From NCBI GenBank assembly GCA_905207485.1, contig CAJLLL010000003.1:16415-80414 (forward strand): a stretch of DNA of 64,000 nt, written 5' to 3'. The position numbers and the translations under genes were made by a program. The notes under the pieces were generated by a model, which was given only the letters and a program-made list of their open reading frames with translations, had not been told where the DNA came from and did not search any database. Positions 58,173 to 64,000 of the stretch are shown in pieces. Position 1 is the stretch's first letter, and each line of letters begins with the position of its first letter. This stretch comes from an uncultured Phascolarctobacterium sp. Its GTDB lineage: Bacteria > Bacillota > Negativicutes > Acidaminococcales > Acidaminococcaceae.

Positions 58173-59483
58173 ATGCTGAAAAAACTTTATCATCCCAAAC
58201 TATATATAATATTTGTGGTATTGCTGTTTATACTTGCCGGTGCCTATTTCTGGCTGTGCAAAATGGCGGGCAGCAGGGCAATGGAAATTTTTAACCACGA
58301 AATGGCAAGCCAGAACCTTTTGGAAGGCAATGTTGCCGTTGAAAGCATTAGTGCCGATATGTGGGGCAATGTAGGTTTTCGCGGGCTGAAATGGCTTGAT
58401 GCCAGTGGCGAACCGGTAGTTTTTGTGCCTGACGGGCGTTTTAAGGTTAAACCGTGGGATGTTGTTACCGGCAGATTAAAACTTACAAGTTTACAGGAAG
58501 TGGAACTGAACAATCCTGTTATAGCTATGCGTTTTAATAAGAATATGCGTCCTGCGTTTTTGCCGGATGCAGCGGAGCCAAAAACAAAATCAGGCAAACC
58601 GCATCGTGGGCTGCATATAAATATGCCGGATAAAGTACCGCCAATCAGCATTAAAATAAATAATTGTACTCTTACTGCAAGTTACCGTCACCGTTATTTT
58701 GTTTTAAGCGGCGTGAATGTTAGTATCAGCAGTGAAAATCCATCAGAAGTAAAGCTTAAAATTACTGCTGCTGATTTTGGCGGTATGATGATTGGCGATG
58801 AACTTAATGTCAGCGGCAAAGTGCTGCTTAACGGCGATGTACCGCAGTGCGATTTATACCTTTCTATGAAAAATATTGTGCCGGAATCGCTTGGCCTTGG
58901 TAAAGTTAAAGATACGGCAAGCGTTTACGGACATGCAACAGGGCCGCTGGCAGGGCCTGTCATTGACGGGCGGCTTGAATTTCAGCATTTAAACATACCT
59001 GCTTTGCGTTTTTATAAAGTTAACGGCGATTTCTTTTATAAAGACGGGCATATTGATTTTAAAAACGTAACCGGCGCTATTTACGGCGGCAATGTTGAAG
59101 CAACCGGAACTTATGATATTGACAGCCGGGCTTATACTATTGATGCGCTGGGGCATGATTTAATGGCTTCAATAGCAGCCAAAACGAGCAAAATAAACTG
59201 CCGTGTGGAACTTGATTTAAAGATGCGCAGTGACGGCAATCCTCAAAATGTACATACTTATGGCAGCTTTACAGGCGGTGCCGGAACATACAGTTTAATA
59301 CCGTTTGAAAAAATAACCGGCAAATTCAGCGACCGTAACGGCGTGCTGAAATTTACCGATGTAAAAATAAAAACGCCGCTCGGAGAAGTTACGAGCGACG
59401 CATTTGAAATAGTTAAAGGGCGCGTACATATAAAAGATGTGTTTCTTACAGCGCCTACCGGCGAGATAATACAAGTAAAATAA
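58173..59483 (+). CDS. AsmA/TamB-like envelope protein
   Basis: 436 residues. An N-terminal membrane helix (about 8-28) anchors a long periplasmic beta-rich region with repeated short patterns such as GRLKLTSLQEVELNNP, VSGKVLLNGD and ATGTYDIDSRAY. This is typical of the AsmA-like/TamB-like lipid-bridge proteins that support the outer membrane in diderm bacteria, here in a shorter form. No catalytic motif. Single-gene unit with its own promoter and terminator. Confidence 0.75.
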   Translation: MLKKLYHPKLYIIFVVLLFILAGAYFWLCKMAGSRAMEIFNHEMASQNLLEGNVAVESISADMWGNVGFRGLKWLDASGEPVVFVPDGRFKVKPWDVVTGRLKLTSLQEVELNNPVIAMRFNKNMRPAFLPDAAEPKTKSGKPHRGLHINMPDKVPPISIKINNCTLTASYRHRYFVLSGVNVSISSENPSEVKLKITAADFGGMMIGDELNVSGKVLLNGDVPQCDLYLSMKNIVPESLGLGKVKDTASVYGHATGPLAGPVIDGRLEFQHLNIPALRFYKVNGDFFYKDGHIDFKNVTGAIYGGNVEATGTYDIDSRAYTIDALGHDLMASIAAKTSKINCRVELDLKMRSDGNPQNVHTYGSFTGGAGTYSLIPFEKITGKFSDRNGVLKFTDVKIKTPLGEVTSDAFEIVKGRVHIKDVFLTAPTGEIIQVK

Positions 59484-59512
59484 AAAGCAGGCTTAAGCCT
59501 GCTTTTTTGTTT
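59482..59512. terminator. Bidirectional terminator
   Basis: Stem AAAAAGCAGGC-TTAA-GCCTGCTTTTT between convergent AsmA-like and ArsR genes; similar to 19265-19291. Confidence 0.85.
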
Positions 59513-59844
59513 TAAATTTTATGTTTAATATGGTCAAGTGCCTGTGCAAACAAAGTTAATACATGCTGGTCATCAAGACTGTAAATAACTTCCTTGCCGG
59601 TTTTGGTAAATTTTACAAGCCCTGCGTGGCGTAAAAGCCTTAATTGATGTGATATTGCCGATTGTGTCATTTCAAGAGATTCGGCAATGTTTGTAACGCA
59701 GGATTCGTTTTCGGCAAGCAAAGCCAAAATACGGATGCGTGTGGGGTCTCCCAAAACTTTAAAGGTATCAGCCATAGGCTGTACAAATTTTTCGGCAATA
59801 GGCACGTCTAATTTTAAAGTATGCAATGTTGTATGTTCTTCCAT
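59512..59844 (-). CDS. ArsR/SmtB-family metal-sensing regulator with an alpha-5 site
   Basis: 110 residues. Winged helix with DPTRIRILALL and TQSAISHQLRLLRHAGLV. The last helix has D92-x-H94-x10-H105-x2-H108, the full alpha-5 zinc/cobalt site of CzrA-type sensors (established for that subfamily); the alpha-3 cysteine motif of CadC/ArsR is absent apart from one Cys. Third gene of a tight operon after a ThiW-like protein and a small membrane protein, gaps of 3-4 bases. AGAGGTGA precedes the ATG. Confidence 0.92.
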   Translation of the reverse strand: MEEHTTLHTLKLDVPIAEKFVQPMADTFKVLGDPTRIRILALLAENESCVTNIAESLEMTQSAISHQLRLLRHAGLVKFTKTGKEVIYSLDDQHVLTLFAQALDHIKHKI

Positions 59845-59848
59845 AAAG

Positions 59849-60112
59849 TCACCTCTTTATGCCCTTGCTGAAAAAGAATAGCAAAACAGCGTAGTATATA
59901 AAACTGCCCGTTACAGTACGCGTAGAGAACAAAAGCGGGAAAATAAAAAATGCCAGCAGCAGAACGAATACCTGCAAGACAGCGGCAAATAATCCGCGTG
60001 AGCGGATAGCCTGCCACGCCAGTACGCTGTAACGGGAAGCAAAAATGCCAAACAAAAAACCGCTTAAAACATATAAAATTTGCGATAGAAAAATATCAAG
60101 ATTAAAATCCAT
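59849..60112 (-). CDS. Small membrane protein in the ThiW-ArsR operon
   Basis: 87 residues with two to three hydrophobic helices (about 8-28, 42-60 and 68-82) and no recognised family. Flanked by 3- and 4-base gaps, so it is tightly co-transcribed with the ThiW-like and ArsR genes. It could be a partner or accessory subunit of the transporter; this is inference. Confidence 0.75.
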   Translation of the reverse strand: MDFNLDIFLSQILYVLSGFLFGIFASRYSVLAWQAIRSRGLFAAVLQVFVLLLAFFIFPLLFSTRTVTGSFIYYAVLLFFFSKGIKR

Positions 60113-60115
60113 TAT

Positions 60116-60619
60116 TTACCTGCCTTGCCTAAAAAGCTGCCGCGGCATAATGTGCGCAAGCACACCGCTTTTAATTAACAGCCCGGCAATAATGCTGCCG
60201 CCTATGGTGCTGATTAAAAACGGCGGTACAAAAAACCAAGCTGCCGCTTTGCTGCCGAGTATTGCCCAGGCAATAACCCATGCTGCAAGGCCGCCTAAAA
60301 TACCGGTTCCGAAAATTTCGCCTGCCATTGCTGCGCCAGTACTGTTAAAACGGCGATATGCCAAACCGGCAAGCAAGGCGCCAATCATACTGCCCGGAAA
60401 GGCAAGCAGTGAACCGGTGCCTGCCATATTGCGCAGGCAGGATATTGCAAAAGCAACCGAAACGGCTTCTTTAGGACCTAAAATAACGGCACACAATACG
60501 TTAATGGCATGCTGGACAGGAAAACACTTGGAGGCTCCTGCCGGTATATAAACCAAATGCGCGCTTAAAGCACCGATAGCCACAAGCAATGCAGCCAGTG
60601 TCAGTTTATGAATGTTCAT
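60116..60619 (-). CDS. ThiW-like ECF transporter S component
   Basis: 167 residues from the ATG at 60619 with GGAGTGA upstream; longer starts add an unlikely hydrophobic leader. About five membrane helices; the motifs PAGASKCFPVQHAINVL near residue 28 and LLAFPGSMIGALLAG near 73 match ThiW-family S components, which are expected to bind thiamine-related thiazoles and use a shared ECF energising module. No TPP riboswitch is visible in the upstream region. Its operon contains a zinc-type ArsR sensor, an odd pairing. Confidence 0.8.
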   Translation of the reverse strand: MNIHKLTLAALLVAIGALSAHLVYIPAGASKCFPVQHAINVLCAVILGPKEAVSVAFAISCLRNMAGTGSLLAFPGSMIGALLAGLAYRRFNSTGAAMAGEIFGTGILGGLAAWVIAWAILGSKAAAWFFVPPFLISTIGGSIIAGLLIKSGVLAHIMPRQLFRQGR

Positions 60620-60763
60620 AAAAATCACTCCGGACACAAAAATAACAAAACTATTTACTACAATAATATTATACATATTTATACTTACTGCCGCAAGATA
60701 AAAAGGAAAACGCCACGGTGCGTAGAATTATATAAACATATTTAATGAAAAGAGGACTTTGCC
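60620..60763. promoter_or_regulatory. Divergent promoter region of ThiW operon and CoA-transferase
   Basis: AT-rich with TATAAT-like boxes for both strands; the imperfect dyad TATATAAACATATTTAATGA (60730-60749) resembles ArsR/SmtB operators. No CTGAGA-type TPP riboswitch element was found. Confidence 0.4.
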
Positions 60764-61921
60764 ATGCAGGTTTTAGAAGGAATAAAAGTAATAGATTTCA
60801 GCAAATGGCTGCCGGGGCAATTTTGCGGCATGACGCTTGGCGATTTTGGCGCAGATGTAATTAAAGTTGAAGACATTAAGGGTGACGTTACCCGCGGTTT
60901 TACGCCGGAACGCATGCCCGGCATGAGTTACTGGCATTTAATGCTTAACCGCAACAAACGCGGCATTACTGTTAACTTAAAAACACCGGCGGGACGTGAA
61001 GTGCTGCTGCGTCTCTTAAAAGAAGCTGATATATTTTTGGAAGGATTCCGACCTGGGTATTTAAAAATGCTGGGGCTTGATTATGAAACAGTAAGCAAAA
61101 TTAATCCGCGGCTTATTTACTGCTCAATCAGCGGCTTTGGGCAGGAGGGTAAATACAGGCATATGCCTTCGCACGATTTAAACGTAATTGGGCTGGCCGG
61201 GGTTGCTGCGCAGGAGGATGGAACTGATATCAGCGTGCCTTCGGTACAGGTGGCAGCGCTGGGCAGCAGTTTAAACGCCGTAAGCGGCATTTTGCTGGCG
61301 CTGTATGCACGTGAACGTACCGGCAAAGGGCAGGCTGTAAATATTGATTTATACAGCACTGCCATCAATACGCAAATTACAGGCATCAGCAGCGTTATAG
61401 GCTGTAAGGAAACAGGCATGCCTTCCTTCGGGCGCACAGCATCGCATTATTACAGCGTGTACCGTACAAAGGACGGGCGCTGGCTCAGCATCGGCACGAT
61501 AGAACCTAAGTTCTGGCAGAAAATGTGCGAACTGATTAATTTGCCTGAACTGCAAAACCGTCAGTTCGATTTTGACCATTCCGCAGAAATTAAGCAAAAA
61601 CTTGCCGATGCTTTTGCACAGAAAACGCAGGCTGAATGGCTGGAACTTATTGGCAGGGATGAATTTTGCGTTACGCCCATCCGCACTTTGCAGGAAGCAT
61701 TGGATAGCGATTTAACCACAGAGCAGAGCGATATGCTGCTGACCAAAAAAGAAGATTTTGGCGAATATACTTATGTAAAAACTGCCGTTAAACTTTCGGA
61801 TACGGCCGGGCAAATAAACAGGCGCGCGCCTTATTTAAGCGAGCATACGCAGGAAGTGCTGCTTGGTCTTGGCTATACAACGGAAGAAATTGCCGCTATG
61901 CGTGAAAAAGGGGAGATTTAA
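60764..61921 (+). CDS. CaiB/BaiF family (class III) CoA-transferase
   Basis: 385 residues. N-terminal LEGIKVIDFSKWLPGQFCGM and LGDFGADVIKVED, then RNKRGITVNLKTPAGREVL near residue 65 and a MPSHDLNVIGLAG segment near 140, with the catalytic aspartate of class III CoA-transferases in SHD. Transfers CoA between acyl donors and acceptors; the substrate is not evident. Directly abuts the M48 protease gene, although the two functions seem unrelated. AGAGGAC precedes the ATG. Confidence 0.9.
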   Translation: MQVLEGIKVIDFSKWLPGQFCGMTLGDFGADVIKVEDIKGDVTRGFTPERMPGMSYWHLMLNRNKRGITVNLKTPAGREVLLRLLKEADIFLEGFRPGYLKMLGLDYETVSKINPRLIYCSISGFGQEGKYRHMPSHDLNVIGLAGVAAQEDGTDISVPSVQVAALGSSLNAVSGILLALYARERTGKGQAVNIDLYSTAINTQITGISSVIGCKETGMPSFGRTASHYYSVYRTKDGRWLSIGTIEPKFWQKMCELINLPELQNRQFDFDHSAEIKQKLADAFAQKTQAEWLELIGRDEFCVTPIRTLQEALDSDLTTEQSDMLLTKKEDFGEYTYVKTAVKLSDTAGQINRRAPYLSEHTQEVLLGLGYTTEEIAAMREKGEI

Positions 61922-63010
61922 ATGGCACTGAAAAATATTGCTAAATTGTTAAGCGGCTTGCTGTTTGCCGTTTATCTGCTGCTTGGCAGCGTGCTTCCGG
62001 CAGAAGCGGGCATTATCAGTAAACAGCAGGAAATTGAAATGGGGCGCGAAACTGCTATGGCGCTGGAAGCTCAGTACGGCGTGGTGCAGGATTATGAATT
62101 GCAGGAACGTGTCAACCGCATTGGGCAAAGCCTTGTTGCCGTAAGCGACAGGCAGGATTTGCAGTATACTTTTAAAGTGCTTAATTGTGACGAAGTAAAC
62201 GCACTGGCCTGCCCAGGCGGTTTTGTGTATGTATTTAAAGGGCTTATTGACTATATGCCGAGCGATGCGGAACTGGCAGGCGTTTTAGGGCACGAAGTAA
62301 GCCACATTGTTGAAAAACATACGGTACATCAAATTGAAAAACAGCTTTTAACAACACTGCTTTTGGCAGTTGCCACCAAAGGCGATATGGGGCTGACTGG
62401 GCTTGCCTCGCAGGCGTTGGCGGCAGGTTACAGCCGTACCGATGAACGCGGCGCCGATAAGGAAGGCTTTAAACTGTGCGTAGCGGCAGGCTACAACCCA
62501 TACAGCATGGTGCTTACCATTAATAAACTGGAAGATTTGGCGCAGGAAAAAGGCAACCCCGGCTACGGGTTGTTCAGCAGCCATCCGGAACCGGAAGAAC
62601 GCTTAAAACGCGTTATGAAACAAATTAAAAAATTAGACCCCCATCCGGATATTACCGTACATGAAAACGGCACGGCAACAGTGCATGAAGGTAACTGGAC
62701 TTTTAATATTACTGAGAAAATCGGCAACGATAAACCGGAATACCGTGCGTATATGTTAGCTGGTTCGTTGTATGTAGCACGTCAGCGCGGGCCGGTGGAC
62801 CCGTACCGCTTCCTTGTATATGATAACGGCAGCAGTGCAACGCTTTATTATGAAGACATTCAGCTTTTAACTCTGTATAATCAGGATGCCTACGCCGCTG
62901 GTTTTGGCAGTGCCGGCAGCTATGCCAATGCATGTGCGCAGCTTTTGCGCGAATGGGCTCCCATTGCCAACGCTAATGATGCGGCTAAAGCAGATAAAAA
63001 GAAAAAATAA
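61922..63010 (+). CDS. Exported M48-family metalloprotease (BepA-like)
   Basis: 362 residues. Signal peptide at 1-29 (ends AEA). Zinc motif HEVSH near residue 122, third ligand in DERGADKEG near 178, and the MGRETAMALEAQYG start of the mature domain are all typical. The C-terminal 150 residues form a domain of unknown function ending in a Lys-rich tail. BepA-type proteases act in outer-membrane quality control, consistent with a diderm host. The start codon immediately follows the CoA-transferase stop codon. Confidence 0.9.
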   Translation: MALKNIAKLLSGLLFAVYLLLGSVLPAEAGIISKQQEIEMGRETAMALEAQYGVVQDYELQERVNRIGQSLVAVSDRQDLQYTFKVLNCDEVNALACPGGFVYVFKGLIDYMPSDAELAGVLGHEVSHIVEKHTVHQIEKQLLTTLLLAVATKGDMGLTGLASQALAAGYSRTDERGADKEGFKLCVAAGYNPYSMVLTINKLEDLAQEKGNPGYGLFSSHPEPEERLKRVMKQIKKLDPHPDITVHENGTATVHEGNWTFNITEKIGNDKPEYRAYMLAGSLYVARQRGPVDPYRFLVYDNGSSATLYYEDIQLLTLYNQDAYAAGFGSAGSYANACAQLLREWAPIANANDAAKADKKKK

Positions 63011-63028
63011 ATTAAGGTGGTACTGTTT

Positions 63029-63535
63029 ATGAAGAAGTTAATGCTGATAATAGCTGTAATAATTACAGCTTTGTTACCAATGAGTTGCTTTGCTGAAGAA
63101 TTGAGTAATGATGAATTGGCAAATTTAAAGTCTTTTATTTTAGAGCGTCAGCGTAAAGTATTAACTTCTGTTGAAGAAGCAGAACTTAAAAAATATATTT
63201 TAGAAAATAGACGTGAGGTAAGCAGTGTCCCCATTAAGTTTCTTGATTATGTAATTAAAGATAAGTTTAATTTATTTAGAGATATGATAAATAAAGATAA
63301 CAATAATCATAATATAGGAGGAGTGTCATTTAGTTTTAAAGATTATAAACAAAGCGAAATAGCAATAAAAAATATTTTTAATAAACTACAACAAGAGTTA
63401 AAAGAAGATGGTGTTAATAAATTAGTATTAGCAGATAAATTCAATAGGTATGATTTTCTTGGCTTTATTGATTATGATGGTAAATATACTGATATGATGA
63501 TATTTTATTCTTCTGAAAGTAAATCTTATTATTAA
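63029..63535 (+). CDS. Exported protein of unknown function
   Basis: 168 residues from the ATG at 63029, after AAGGTGG. Signal peptide at 1-21 (ends CFA). The mature part is hydrophilic and lysine- and asparagine-rich; residues about 22-65 repeat LKSFILERQRKVL/LKKYILENRREVS. No recognised family. AT content is higher than in the upstream genes. The in-frame sequence continues without further stops into a cysE fragment after the TAA at 63533, so the true end of the protein is uncertain. Confidence 0.7.
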   Translation: MKKLMLIIAVIITALLPMSCFAEELSNDELANLKSFILERQRKVLTSVEEAELKKYILENRREVSSVPIKFLDYVIKDKFNLFRDMINKDNNNHNIGGVSFSFKDYKQSEIAIKNIFNKLQQELKEDGVNKLVLADKFNRYDFLGFIDYDGKYTDMMIFYSSESKSYY

Positions 63536-64000
63536 ATTTTTTCTGAAATATATATAACAAAAGCAGGGATAAAAATTCAATCTTTATCGTTTGATAAAAT
63601 TATTGATGAAAAAAGTTTTGAAAAATGCTTGAATTTAAATGATAAGTTTTATGAGGCAAGAAAGTTATCTCAGAAGGTTGCTCATGAGACAGGAATTGAA
63701 ATCCATCCGGGTGCGACCATTGGAAAAGGTCTTTTTATTGACCACGGAAGTGGCGTTATCATTGGTGAGACGGCAGAACTTGGTGATAACATTACTTTGT
63801 ATCAGGGGGTAACACTTGGCGGTACAGGAAAAGAGCATGGAAAACGCCATCCGACAATTGGAAATAATGTTATGATCAGTGCAGGCGCGAAGGTTCTCGG
63901 TTCGATAACGATAGGAGATAATTCAAAGGTCGCTGCGGGGGCGGTCGTCCTTTGCGACGTTCCGCCGAATTCGACGGCGGTCGGAGTCCCCGCACGGATC
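63536..64000 (+). pseudogene. cysE: Serine O-acetyltransferase fragment (C-terminal hexapeptide domain) joined to unrelated sequence
   Basis: From about 63654 to the window end, the frame of the upstream gene encodes the left-handed beta-helix of Cys[21 protein letters not shown], then [33 protein letters not shown] and [17 protein letters not shown]. The catalytic His/Asp region (DHGSG) is present. The N-terminal half of a CysE (about 120-150 residues) is missing and replaced by AT-rich sequence (63536-63653) continuing the previous gene's reading frame. Codon use changes at the junction and is GC-rich at the end. It is incomplete at the window edge. Assembly chimera, recombination or a pseudogene are all possible. 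Confidence 0.75.

Noticed and set aside
60620..60763. TPP riboswitch before the ThiW-like gene
   Set aside because: No CTGAGA-type core elements; region is too short and AT-rich.
1..64000. CRISPR arrays, insertion sequences, prophage or integrative elements
   Set aside because: No spaced direct repeats, transposase, integrase or att-like duplications were seen next to the tRNA or elsewhere.

Overview
The window looks like chromosome of a diderm Firmicute of the class Negativicutes, most likely near Acidaminococcaceae/Phascolarctobacterium. This is inferred from an SLH-domain outer-membrane porin (42001-43227), an AsmA-like envelope protein, BadF-type acyl-CoA dehydratase activases, Tat-exported redox proteins and a leucine T-box. 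No phage, insertion sequence, CRISPR array or rRNA was seen. One tRNA (Lys, UUU) is present at 13480-13555.

Layout. 1-6.5 kb: polyphosphate metabolism (Ppx; a second Ppx-like protein with degenerate loops; Ppk1) and a VirK/YbjX-like gene. 6.5-13.3 kb: an exported protein, a two-gene dehydratase/activase pair that looks like a split version of one long protein, and an MFS exporter. 13.5-19.2 kb: tRNA-Lys, a LysR regulator, an operon of two Tat-exported proteins plus a short MerR protein, and a Sel1-repeat protein. 19.3-28.9 kb: exported enzymes (esterase, double ABM protein, cyclophilin-like lipoprotein, cupin, carboxymuconolactone-decarboxylase-like protein), two paralogous exported DUF362 proteins flanking tatA-tatC, an exported flavodoxin, a small Cys-rich membrane protein, a NapH-like Fe-S membrane protein and a MerR regulator. 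29-35.3 kb: HxlR regulator, copper ATPase with a CopZ-like tail, an AdhR-like MerR regulator and two metallophosphoesterases. 35.5-43.9 kb: aminotransferase, LysE exporter with Xre-cupin regulator, MFS plus flavodoxin, UspA, LysR, porin, xpt. 44.1-47.2 kb: T-box-leuCDB. 47.3-54.7 kb: a membrane-anchored PstS-like protein, a Gdx/SugE exporter, and an iron-type ABC transporter whose binding protein is frameshifted. 54.7-63.5 kb: MocR/pdxK, a lipoprotein aldo-keto reductase, an AsmA-like protein, a ThiW-like/ArsR operon, a CoA-transferase, an M48 protease and a small exported protein. 63.5-64 kb: an N-terminally missing cysE joined to that last gene.

The most interesting observation is a set of eight promoters between 23.0 and 38.1 kb with the same 31-bp architecture: TTGACT (or TTGACA), exactly 19 bp, then a -10 box. 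A dyad resembling CTTGGAG-TTAA-CTCCAAG lies in the spacer of most of them. This is the signature of MerR regulators of the AdhR/NmlR type. One site drives the transcript that carries an AdhR-like regulator with a cysteine at position 52. The sites precede the exported enzyme cluster, both DUF362 genes, tatAC, the Fe-S/flavodoxin operon, both phosphoesterases and an MFS/flavodoxin pair. I infer a thiol- or electrophile-responsive regulon that builds an extracytoplasmic redox or detoxification system using the Tat pathway. Its substrate cannot be read from the sequence.

Several genes start downstream of the longest possible ORF; those starts were chosen from ribosome-binding sites and family N-termini.
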